Below, piece by piece: positions 28,007 through 35,564 of a DNA stretch of 64,000 nucleotides. The position numbers were made by a program, and so were the translations under genes. Within the stretch, counting starts at the first letter, position 1. The number at the start of each line of letters is the position of its first letter. Below the pieces are notes generated by a model, which saw nothing but the letters and a program-made list of their open reading frames with translations, searched no databases and was not told the origin of the DNA. The stretch is from Actinoplanes siamensis (GTDB lineage Bacteria > Actinomycetota > Actinomycetes > Mycobacteriales > Micromonosporaceae): the NCBI RefSeq assembly GCF_016862395.1, contig NZ_BOMW01000029.1, positions 1-64,000 on the forward strand, given 5' to 3'.

Positions 28007-29184
28007 CCGCCCCGGCCGAGGACGGGCTGCACCCGGACGCGCTGCGGCCGGTCCGCCCGGCGTACGGCACCGGCAGCCTGGCCGACCTGCTGCCCAGCGT
28101 GAGCGCCGTGCTCGGGGTGCCCGGCGCCGCCGACGTACTCGGACTGCGGGACCGGCTGGACGGGGTGGACAAGGTCGCCGTGCTGCTGGTGGACGGGCTC
28201 GGGGCGTACCAGATGCCGCTGGCCGCGAGGCACGCCCCGGTCCTGGCCGACCTGGCCGCCGGCGGTCGTGGCCACGCCGGCACGCTGACCTCCGGGTTTC
28301 CGTCCACCACGCCGGTCAGCCTGGTCACCCTCGGCGCGGGGGTGCCGCCCGGCGCGCACGGCGTGCTCGGCTTCACCGTCCGCCGCCCGGACGGCCGGCC
28401 GCTCACCCACATTTTCTGGGGCGACGACCCCGACCCCCGCGCGTGGCAGCCGGTGCCGACCCGGATGGAGCTCGCCGCCGCGGCCGGGGTGCGGGTCACC
28501 GTGGTCAGCCGGCCGCAGTTCGAGGGCAGTGGCCTCTCGCTGGCCGCGAACCGGGGCGGCGTCTACCGGGGCGCCGCCGACGGCACGGCGGTCGCCGACG
28601 GGGTGCTGGCCGCGCTGCGCGAGGCGGACGGGCCGGCGCTGGTCTACGGATACCATCCCGACCTCGACCACTTCGGCCACGAGGACGGGATCGGCTCGCC
28701 GACCTGGCGTCAGGCCGCCCGCGAGGTGGACAAGCTGCTCGACCGGGTGCTGCACGGGCTGCCGCCGCGGTCCGCGCTGCTCGTGGTCGCCGACCACGGC
28801 CAGCTCAACGTGCCGATCGAGGGCCGGCGGGACATCGCCGCGATCCCGGAGCTGCGCGACGGCCTGACCGGGGTGACCGGCGAGCCGCGGGTCCGGTATC
28901 TGTACGCCGAGGACGGCGCGCGCGACGACGTGGTGGCCAACTGGCGCGGGGTGTTCGGCGCCGAGGCGACAGTGCTGACCCGCGAGGAGGCGATCGATCA
29001 GGGGTGGTTCGGGCCGGTGCCGGCCGGGCACGCCGACCGGATCGGGGACGTCGTGGTGCTCTGCTGGGGCCGGGCGGTGGCGGTGGCGTCCGGGTGGGAG
29101 CCGGCGAAGGCGGGGCAGTTGGTGGCGTACCACGGCTCGGCGACGGCGGCCGAGATGACCGTGCCGTTGCTGATCGCCAGGTGA
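28003..29184 (+). CDS. Alkaline phosphatase superfamily nucleotide pyrophosphatase/phosphodiesterase
   Basis: A 393-residue enzyme of the NPP/alkaline phosphatase superfamily. Metal-site features are VLLVDGLGAYQM (Asp), SGFPSTTPVSLVTLG (nucleophile Thr), the HPDLDHFGHEDG segment (Asp, His) and VVADHGQLNVP (Asp, His). No signal peptide is visible, so it may act in the cytoplasm. The 4-nt overlap with the methyltransferase gene points to a shared pathway, which I cannot name. Degenerate GATCACC repeats follow immediately after the stop. Confidence 0.82.
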   Translation: MTAPAEDGLHPDALRPVRPAYGTGSLADLLPSVSAVLGVPGAADVLGLRDRLDGVDKVAVLLVDGLGAYQMPLAARHAPVLADLAAGGRGHAGTLTSGFPSTTPVSLVTLGAGVPPGAHGVLGFTVRRPDGRPLTHIFWGDDPDPRAWQPVPTRMELAAAAGVRVTVVSRPQFEGSGLSLAANRGGVYRGAADGTAVADGVLAALREADGPALVYGYHPDLDHFGHEDGIGSPTWRQAAREVDKLLDRVLHGLPPRSALLVVADHGQLNVPIEGRRDIAAIPELRDGLTGVTGEPRVRYLYAEDGARDDVVANWRGVFGAEATVLTREEAIDQGWFGPVPAGHADRIGDVVVLCWGRAVAVASGWEPAKAGQLVAYHGSATAAEMTVPLLIAR

Positions 29185-29335
29185 TCGCCGGATGATCCGC
29201 TCGCCGCTCGCCCGCCGATCACCTGATGACCCGCCCGCCGCTCGCCCGCCGATCACCTGATGATCCGCTCGCCGCTCGCCGCTCGCCGCTCGCCGATCAC
29301 CCGGTGATCCGCCCGCCGCGTGCTCGCTGATCGCC
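29185..29335. repeat. Degenerate tandem repeat, about 34-bp units
   Basis: About four imperfect units built on GATGATCCGCTCGCCGCTCG plus CCGCCGATCACC, with TCGCCGC micro-duplications in the third. The stretch starts at the stop codon of the phosphatase gene. No gene is visible. The rest up to 29557 holds the DUF3040 promoter (TTCCGA 29461-29466, 16 nt, TAGACT 29483-29488). Confidence 0.6.
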
Positions 29336-29557
29336 CGTCATCCATTTCACTCGATGTCGCCGGTGTTTCACGTGGCGTAACGGTCCTGGTAAGCCGGGCT
29401 TTTCGGGCGAATCGATCTTACGGGCAGGGAAAATCACCCGCACTCGGCCGTCGTCCCGCTTTCCGACCCGCCCACCCCCTCGTAGACTTGCGTGATAAGG
29501 CAGCCGACGGTTGCCCCGGCCCCACGCGGGCCGGACATGCGCCCGGGGAGGAAAGCC

Positions 29558-29950
29558 GTGCCGCTCTCGGAGCACGAGCAGCGGCTGTTCGATCAGATCG
29601 AGCGGTCGCTTGCCGAGGACCCCAAATTCGCCTCGGCTGTGCGGGCCAGCGACCCGCGTTTCCACGCACGGCGCCGGCTCATCATCGCCGCGTTCGTGAT
29701 CGTGCTTGGCCTGGCTCTCGTCGTGTACGGGACGGTCGCCAGGAACACACTGCTCGGCGTCGCCGGCTTCGTCGTGATGCTGGGCTCGGCCGCCTTCGCG
29801 ATGCAGTCACGCAAGCGTGGCCAGGCCCCCGACCTGAAGTCCGTCGGCGGGACCGCCTCACGGCGTACCCGCCAGGGTCGCAAGGGCAACGGCGGCCTGC
29901 TGGACCGGTTGGAGGACCGCTGGAGGCAGCGGCCGGAGGGGCATCGCTGA
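29558..29950 (+). CDS. DUF3040 family small membrane protein
   Basis: A 130-residue protein with N-terminal MPLSEHEQRLFDQIERSL, the DUF3040 signature, two hydrophobic segments (about 48-65 and 71-87) and a basic C-terminus. The function of the family is not established. The GTG at 29558 has GGGGAGGAAAG directly upstream and begins the family N-terminus; an in-frame ATG at 29492 would add an unrelated stretch. It stands alone, converging on the moxR operon. Confidence 0.82.
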   Translation: MPLSEHEQRLFDQIERSLAEDPKFASAVRASDPRFHARRRLIIAAFVIVLGLALVVYGTVARNTLLGVAGFVVMLGSAAFAMQSRKRGQAPDLKSVGGTASRRTRQGRKGNGGLLDRLEDRWRQRPEGHR

Positions 29951-29972
29951 CGGCCTCAGCCGACACCGACGA

Positions 29973-29994
29973 ACGGCGGCCATAGGGCCGCCGT
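29973..29994 (+). terminator. Hairpin after DUF3040 gene
   Basis: ACGGCGGCC (29973-29981) and GGCCGCCGT (29986-29994) form a perfect 9-bp stem with an ATAG loop, 23 bp past the stop. No long U-run. Confidence 0.65.
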
Positions 29995-30051
29995 CGTCAT
30001 TTCCGCAGCGGACTCTCCACCGCAATCCTCGGGCCGCAATCCTCCCGCCGC

Positions 30052-30200
30052 GAGTTCCGGGGTTGCGAGTGTCGCGCCGCGAGCCTCGGGCGGCGAGCTT
30101 CTTGTCGTGAGTTCCGGCGTTGCGAGTGTCGCGCCGCGAGTCTCGGGCGGCGAGCTTCTTGTCGTGAGTTCCGGCGTTGCGAGTGTTGCGCCGCGAGCGT
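30052..30200. repeat. 57-bp tandem repeat, two and a half units
   Basis: Units at 30052-30108 and 30109-30165 differ at two positions (G/C and C/T), with a partial third at 30166-30200. The unit starts GAGTTCCGG and ends TTCTTGTCGT. On the minus strand a frame through it reads a 19-residue basic repeat (RHSQRRNSRQEARRPRLAA), but no gene context supports translation. The 29995-30312 interval is otherwise empty. Confidence 0.7.
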
Positions 30201-30312
30201 CCCTGCCGAGGGTTCCACCGCGGCTGCCGTGAGTTCCGGACCGCGGGCTTCGCGCCCCGCCGGTCTTCCTCGTCGTGGCGTTTCCTGCGACATGCCGGTG
30301 ACGGTGAGCTGG

Positions 30313-30348
30313 GGGCGGGGGCGCCGTCCGTGGACGGTGCCCCCGCCC
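30313..30348 (-). terminator. Strong hairpin terminator for moxR operon
   Basis: GGGCGGGGGCGCCGTCC (30313-30329) pairs with GGACGGTGCCCCCGCCC (30332-30348): 17 positions with a single G-T wobble. It lies 8 bp past the stop of the last operon gene. Confidence 0.75.
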
Positions 30349-30355
30349 GTCGCGG

Positions 30356-32806
30356 TCAGCGGGTCCGGGTCAGGAGACGGCGCGGGTTGAAGCGGGCCAG
30401 GTTCTCCCGCAACCGGCCCGCCGCCTCCATCGTGCGGGTGCCGGCCTCGGACAGCGCCAGCCGCCACCCCAGCAGGATCGACGGCGGGAACAGGACCGCC
30501 CGCACCCGGGCCCGCACCGTCGCCGAGTGGGACAGCCCGCCGCGGACCTGCCGCAACGCCGACGTCAGCTCCACGCCCCGCATCGGCTCCCGGGCGTACC
30601 GCGCCCGCTCCTCGGCGGTGCCCAGCAGCTCCACCGCCGCGGCCGGCTCGGCGGACAGGACCGTCTCCCGGATCAGGCGCTGGGCGGTGAGCCGCGGCGT
30701 CTCGGTCGGGTCGACAGTGATCTGGTAGTCGACCATCGTGTCGATCAGCTCGTCCCAGGCCGCGTGGGCGTCCTCGCGGGCCCGGGCGGTCTCACCGGTC
30801 ACCATGAGGCCGGTGACCGCGCCGGCCGGGCCGGGCTCGGACGGCTCCGCCACCCCGGCCGTCGCGGTGTGCCGCTGACGCCGCAGCAGGACCCGGCGCA
30901 GCGCCGGGACCAGCAGCAGAGCGATCAGCGTCGCGATCACCCCGAAGATCAGCAGTCCGGTCCAGTTGTCCTGGTCGGTGCCGGCGCCGACGGTGGTGGC
31001 CGCGGCGCCGCCGTCGTTCGCCCGGTCGGGCCGCTGGTTCTGGCCGGCGGCCGCCGAGGCGCTGGAGCCGGGCAGCGGGGCGGTCGTGGGCGCGGCGCTC
31101 GGCTCCGCGGTCCGGTCGACGTCCGGCGCCCAGTCCGAGCGGGCCGCGCCGGCCACCCCGGCGGACGGCGTCGCGTCGAACGGAACCCAGCCGAAGCCCT
31201 TCAGGTAGACCTCGGTCCAGGCGTGCGCGTTGCGGTTGGTGATCACATACGTGGAGCCGTCCTCCATGGTGCCCCGGGTGAAGCCGAACGCCACCCGGGC
31301 CGGGATCCCGGCCGCCCGTACCATCCAGGCCATCGCCGCCGCGTACTGCTGGCAGTAGCCGACCTTGTTCTTCAGGAACGCCTCGATCTCGGAGAAGTTC
31401 CCGGTCGACTGGGTCTGCTGGCTGTACGAGAACCCGTACTTGCGGGAGAACGAGTCGTAGATCGCCCGGACCTTGTCGTAATCGGTGGCCACCCCCTGGG
31501 TGATCCGGGCGACCTGCCGATCGACGTAGTCGTTGTCCGGAACGACGGTGAAGGCCCGGCGGATCGGGTCGTCCCGGTCCAGTTCCGGCGCGGTCCGCAG
31601 CTCGGCCGGCGTGTACTGGGGGCGCAGGTAGTCCACCGAGTACTTCTGCTTGCTGGTGGTCGTCCGGTTGGAGTAGAGCACCTGCTGGTTCGGGTCGTAC
31701 GCCCAGTTGCCGGTCAGATCCCGGATGCCTACCGGGTTCGCGTACAGCGGGGCCAGGCTCTGCCGCAGCGCGTCGGTGACCTCGATCTCCGCGTGATACT
31801 GCTGGAACGTGCTCCCGGCGGTCGAGCTCTCCCGGCGCGGGTCCGGCAGACTGCCCGCGTCGAGCGTGTTCCCGGCCGGCGGCTGGTTCCCGAAGCCCTC
31901 GGCGGTGAGCTGATCGGCGACGCCGAACCGCAGGTAGAACGGGTCCTTCTCGGTCGTCGTCACCTTCAGCAGGTTGACGGTGGTGTTCTGGGCGAGCTGG
32001 CCGCTGAGCGACGCGAACAGGTTGATCTTCCCGTTGCCGCCCTTGCCCAGCCCGCTGCCGACGCCGCTGCCGCTCTGGGTCAGCTGGGACAGCAGGCCGC
32101 CGGTGACGGTCGGCACGACCAGCGGCAGCAGCACCGCCACCAGCACGCCTGCCACACCGAGCCGGCGGCCGGCCGCGGCCAGCGGGGACGGCTCCCAGAC
32201 GTCGACGTCGCGCCCGTCGCCGGTGAACCGGCGGCCGAACCGGCGCACCCGGTCCACGTTGTCGGCGACCAGCAGCCACAGGTAGCCGCAGGCGCCGACG
32301 ACGAACGGGGTCACCGGCACGCTGTCCAGGTAGATCGCGACCGGGATGGAGTAGATGGCCAGCATGGGCAGGCCGGACAGGGCCGGCCGGCGGAACACAG
32401 CGGTCAGCAGGTCGACCACGATCGCGACCACGCCGATGCCGAGGACCGCGATGAAGAGCAGGCCGTCGCGGTCCGGGACGGGCACCGCGTACGACCGGGT
32501 GTCGTTGCCGGCCTGCTGGATCAGCTCGCCGAAGTGGGCCAGCGTGGCCGGGGTCGGCACCAGCAGCTCGTGCCCGCTCGGGAAGATCCAGGTGAGCGTC
32601 ACGACCAGGGCCGCCACCATGCCCAGCGCCTGCGCCCAGCTGGGGAACCGCAGCGTCCGGGTGAGCACCGCGGCGCCCGCGATCATCACCACGGTGAGCA
32701 GCACCTGCAGCAGCCAGGTCCAGCTGTCGAAGATGGTGGCCAGCGGCGCGGACGCGAGCAGCGTGGCGGCGGCCGCGACCAGTCCGAGACGACGGCGGCC
32801 GGTCAT
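30356..32806 (-). CDS. Transglutaminase-like membrane protein (TgpA-like)
   Basis: An 816-residue protein. The N-terminal half has several membrane segments (about 7-25, 30-50, 55-72, 110-130, 135-155, 160-180, 215-235), followed by an extracellular DUF3488-like region. The transglutaminase core has GYCQQYAAAMAWMVRAAGIPARVAFGF (catalytic Cys), NRNAHAWTEVYLKGFGW (His) and PFDATPSAG (Asp). A membrane segment near 640-660 and a cytoplasmic DUF4129-like tail follow. Its ATG overlaps the DUF58 stop (ATGA). In MoxR-DUF58-transglutaminase operons the product is thought to process surface proteins or glycans; the substrate is not known. Confidence 0.88.
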   Translation of the reverse strand: MTGRRRLGLVAAAATLLASAPLATIFDSWTWLLQVLLTVVMIAGAAVLTRTLRFPSWAQALGMVAALVVTLTWIFPSGHELLVPTPATLAHFGELIQQAGNDTRSYAVPVPDRDGLLFIAVLGIGVVAIVVDLLTAVFRRPALSGLPMLAIYSIPVAIYLDSVPVTPFVVGACGYLWLLVADNVDRVRRFGRRFTGDGRDVDVWEPSPLAAAGRRLGVAGVLVAVLLPLVVPTVTGGLLSQLTQSGSGVGSGLGKGGNGKINLFASLSGQLAQNTTVNLLKVTTTEKDPFYLRFGVADQLTAEGFGNQPPAGNTLDAGSLPDPRRESSTAGSTFQQYHAEIEVTDALRQSLAPLYANPVGIRDLTGNWAYDPNQQVLYSNRTTTSKQKYSVDYLRPQYTPAELRTAPELDRDDPIRRAFTVVPDNDYVDRQVARITQGVATDYDKVRAIYDSFSRKYGFSYSQQTQSTGNFSEIEAFLKNKVGYCQQYAAAMAWMVRAAGIPARVAFGFTRGTMEDGSTYVITNRNAHAWTEVYLKGFGWVPFDATPSAGVAGAARSDWAPDVDRTAEPSAAPTTAPLPGSSASAAAGQNQRPDRANDGGAAATTVGAGTDQDNWTGLLIFGVIATLIALLLVPALRRVLLRRQRHTATAGVAEPSEPGPAGAVTGLMVTGETARAREDAHAAWDELIDTMVDYQITVDPTETPRLTAQRLIRETVLSAEPAAAVELLGTAEERARYAREPMRGVELTSALRQVRGGLSHSATVRARVRAVLFPPSILLGWRLALSEAGTRTMEAAGRLRENLARFNPRRLLTRTR

Positions 32807-34107
32807 CGGTTCACCCCGCTGACCGTCTCGGCCATCGCCGCGCGGTAGGCGAAGCCCTGCGACCCGCGGCCCATCGTGGGCCAGAGCGCCGGCAGCGTCT
32901 CGCCGTGCGGCACCCGCACCGACCGCCAGCCGCTGCGCACCAGCGCCAGCGACGCGGCGGCGTGCTCGCGGTCCGACTCCTGCCGGTCGCCGTCGGTCAT
33001 CGAGACCCAGGTGGAGCTGTCCACGGCGAACCCGACGCAGGTCGCGCCGTTGCCGCGGAGCTGGCCGAGCAGCTGGGCCTCGGCCGTGGTGAGGGTGCCG
33101 AACAGGCCGATCACCAGGCCGCCGTCGGAACGCCGGCGGACCAGCTCGACCAGGCCGGCCACGTCGGAGCCGGAGGCCGGCCTCACGTCGGCCAGCGCGT
33201 CCAGGATCAGGCCCTCGCCGCCGCTCTCCGACCCGTCGATGTCCACCCCGGTGCCGGTCACCAGGCGCACCTTGTAACCGGCCTCGCGCAGGTGCACCGC
33301 GATGCTGGCGGTCGCCGCCACCGCCCACTCGAAGCTGGCCGTCGGGCCCTCGCCGCGGTGCGCCTGGGCCCGCGTGTCCAGGACCACCGTGGCCCGGCTC
33401 TCCCAGGGCTGTTCCTCGCGGCGGACCATCAGCTCGCCGGTGCGGGCCGTCGACCGCCAGTGCACCCGGCGCAAGTCGTCGCCCCGGCGGTACTCCCGGG
33501 TGGCCGCGTCGTCCTCGCCGTGCACCGCCACCGAGCGGGCCCGGCTGTCCCCGGACCCCGCGTACTCCCCGGCCAGCCGCACCTGGGGGAGCGGGGTGAC
33601 CTGTGGGATCACGATGAGCTGGTCGACGCTGGGGAACGAGCGGGTCAGCTCGCACAGCCCGAACGGGTCGGTCAGCCGGATCACCAGCGGGCCGATCGGG
33701 TACCGCCCGCGCACGTCGGCGCGCACCGTGTACGCCACCGAGCTGGCCTGCTGCGCGCCGAGCCGCTCCAGGACGACCCGGGGGCGGCTGCCCAGCGCGT
33801 ACGGCAGGCGGTCCTCCAGCAGCATGGTGCCGGTGGGCAGGCGGGACAGGTTCTGCAGGCGCAGGATCACCCGCGCGCTGGAGCCGACCGGCGCCCGGCC
33901 CGGTTCCAGCGAACGGGTGCAGGCCAGCTTGTAGCGGCTGCGCCCGACGTAGGCCGCGGCCAGCAGTGGCAGCGCGGCCAGCAGCACCGCCACCCGCAGC
34001 AGGTCGCGCTCACCGAGGACGAGCGCCGAGATGCCGGCGGCGATAGCGGCGGCCAGGAACGAGCGGCCGCGCGTGGTGAGACCCCGCAGCGCCTCCCGCA
34101 TGGTCAT
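32803..34107 (-). CDS. DUF58 domain protein
   Basis: A 434-residue protein with two N-terminal membrane segments (about 16-50), a beta-rich region, then the DUF58 core: DDAATREYRRGDDLRRVHWRSTARTGELMVRR, followed by a VWA-like C-terminal fold (ATVVLDTRA, then LVIGLFGTLTTAEA). ATG 34107 overlaps the moxR stop as ATGA, and the gene overlaps the transglutaminase start the same way. It is the usual partner of MoxR ATPases. Its role is probably in a membrane complex for assembly or processing (inference). Confidence 0.88.
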   Translation of the reverse strand: MTMREALRGLTTRGRSFLAAAIAAGISALVLGERDLLRVAVLLAALPLLAAAYVGRSRYKLACTRSLEPGRAPVGSSARVILRLQNLSRLPTGTMLLEDRLPYALGSRPRVVLERLGAQQASSVAYTVRADVRGRYPIGPLVIRLTDPFGLCELTRSFPSVDQLIVIPQVTPLPQVRLAGEYAGSGDSRARSVAVHGEDDAATREYRRGDDLRRVHWRSTARTGELMVRREEQPWESRATVVLDTRAQAHRGEGPTASFEWAVAATASIAVHLREAGYKVRLVTGTGVDIDGSESGGEGLILDALADVRPASGSDVAGLVELVRRRSDGGLVIGLFGTLTTAEAQLLGQLRGNGATCVGFAVDSSTWVSMTDGDRQESDREHAAASLALVRSGWRSVRVPHGETLPALWPTMGRGSQGFAYRAAMAETVSGVNR

Positions 34108-35141
34108 CGCCCCCGGGACTCGTACGGCGCGCGGCCGTCCCGGGTGTCGTAGGGGTTGCGGGTCGCGTGCGGGATCGGCAGCCGGTGCACGATCTCCGAG
34201 ACGATGGTGTCCGTGGTACGCCGGTTGAGCTGCGCGTCCGGCGTCGGGATGAGGCGGTGCGCGAGCACCGGCACGGCCAGCGCCTGCAGGTCGTCCGGGA
34301 GCACGTAGTCGCGGCCCTCCAGCGCGGCCACCGCCTTGGCGGTGCGCAGCAGCTGCAGGGTGGACCGCGGGGACGCGCCGAGACGGATCTCCGGCGCCTC
34401 CCGGGTCGCGGTGACCAGGGCGATCGCGTACTGCTGGACGGCGTCGGCGGCGTGCACCGCGCGGGCCGTCTCGATCAGCCGGCGGACCAGCGCGGCGTCG
34501 GCCACCGCGTGCAGGTCGTTGAGCGGGTCGTGGTCGCCGTGGCCGCTCAGCATGGCCAGCTCGGCCCGCGGGTCCGGGTAGCCCATCGCGATCCGGGCGG
34601 TGAACCGGTCCCGCTGCGCCTCCGGCAGCGGGTAGGTCCCCTCCATCTCGATCGGGTTCTGCGTGGCCACCACCATGAACGGGGCCTGCAGCTCGTAGGT
34701 CGTGCCGTCGACGGTGACCTGCCGCTCCTCCATACACTCCAGAAGGGCCGACTGGGTCTTCGGCGAGGCGCGGTTGATCTCGTCGCCGACCACCAGGTTG
34801 GCGAAGACGGCGCCCGGCTTGAACTCGAAGTCCCGGGTCTCCTGGTTGTAGACGCTGACTCCGGTGACGTCACTGGGGAGCAGGTCGGGGGTGAACTGGA
34901 TGCGGCGCACCGAGCAGTCGATCGAGCGGGCCAGCGCCTTGGCGAGTTTGGTCTTGCCGACGCCCGGCACGTCCTCGATGAGCAGGTGCCCCTCGGCCAG
35001 CAGCACCGCGAGGGCCAGTCGCACCGTCGCGCTCTTGCCCTCGATGACCTGCTCGATGTTGGCCATGATGGCTTGTGCGGCGGCGCGGAACTCGGCACTG
35101 GTCAGCGGTCCTGTCGGCTCGCCCCAGGTCGGCGTAGTCAC
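34104..35141 (-). CDS. MoxR family AAA+ ATPase
   Basis: A 345-residue AAA+ chaperone-like ATPase. Walker A is GVGKTK (residues 60-65), Walker B is VVGDEINRA (Asp120-Glu121), and sensor 1 is VVATQNPIEMEGTYPLPEAQRDRF. It is the first gene of the three-gene operon with DUF58 and transglutaminase. ATG 35141 opens into the usual N-terminus. It probably drives remodelling of the partner proteins; the exact target is unknown. Confidence 0.92.
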   Translation of the reverse strand: MTTPTWGEPTGPLTSAEFRAAAQAIMANIEQVIEGKSATVRLALAVLLAEGHLLIEDVPGVGKTKLAKALARSIDCSVRRIQFTPDLLPSDVTGVSVYNQETRDFEFKPGAVFANLVVGDEINRASPKTQSALLECMEERQVTVDGTTYELQAPFMVVATQNPIEMEGTYPLPEAQRDRFTARIAMGYPDPRAELAMLSGHGDHDPLNDLHAVADAALVRRLIETARAVHAADAVQQYAIALVTATREAPEIRLGASPRSTLQLLRTAKAVAALEGRDYVLPDDLQALAVPVLAHRLIPTPDAQLNRRTTDTIVSEIVHRLPIPHATRNPYDTRDGRAPYESRGR

Positions 35142-35413
35142 GGGCTTTCCTCCAAGTGATACGTACCCTCCAGCAGGTCACCCGCTGTCAGGGCACCCCA
35201 AGGTTGCGGGCGCCCAGCGGTCCGTGGGCCTCCGGCGCTCGCCGCCCGTCCTGACAGGTTATCCCCGTCCGCACACCGCTCCGAAAGGCCGGAACGGCAG
35301 AGGCTTTCCGGAAAACGCGACGAACATGGGTCATCTACCGACGGTGATCGGTCTCCGTCCGGTTCCGCGCTGGACGGCATACCGGTCGCCGAGCGTGACG
35401 GCGGACGGGTACC

Positions 35414-35461
35414 ATGGCGCGCATGGCTCGGTCTGTTCTGCTCCTTGGCCGGCCGCGCTGA
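35414..35461 (+). CDS. leuS leader peptide with three consecutive Leu codons
   Basis: A 15-residue open frame reading MARMARSVLLLGRPR, then TGA. The three Leu codons are CTG CTC CTT at 35438-35446. It ends right where the first leader hairpin begins, ahead of a terminator and leuS. The arrangement is that of a translation-sensing attenuator. The start could also be the second ATG at 35423. Too short for ordinary gene calling. Confidence 0.7.
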   Translation: MARMARSVLLLGRPR

Positions 35462-35512
35462 ACCGACACTTCGGTACAGTGCGGCGCCCCCTCCTGCGTG
35501 AGGGGCTTTTTT
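35452..35512 (+). terminator. Attenuator: pause hairpin and terminator before leuS
   Basis: GCCGCGCTG (35452-35460) pairs with CAGTGCGGC (35477-35485) around an inner ACCGA/TCGGT stem (35462-35475). Directly after, GCCCCCTC (35486-35493) pairs with GAGGGGC (35500-35506, one C bulged), followed by six T (35507-35512). The second is an intrinsic terminator, rare in this genome. Leu starvation should stall a ribosome over the first stem; the exact antiterminator pairing is not clear to me. Confidence 0.7.
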
Positions 35513-35564
35513 GTGCCCGGAGCGCGCGAACCCCAGCCCTTTTGACGTAGACGAGATGGTGAAG

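Noticed and set aside
29185-29335. Possible CRISPR array
   Set aside because: Units are imperfect and contiguous with no unique spacers, and no cas genes occur.
29997-30295. Minus-strand small gene through the 57-bp repeat
   Set aside because: Only a basic repetitive peptide, no ribosome site seen, and the transcript would lie downstream of the moxR-operon terminator.
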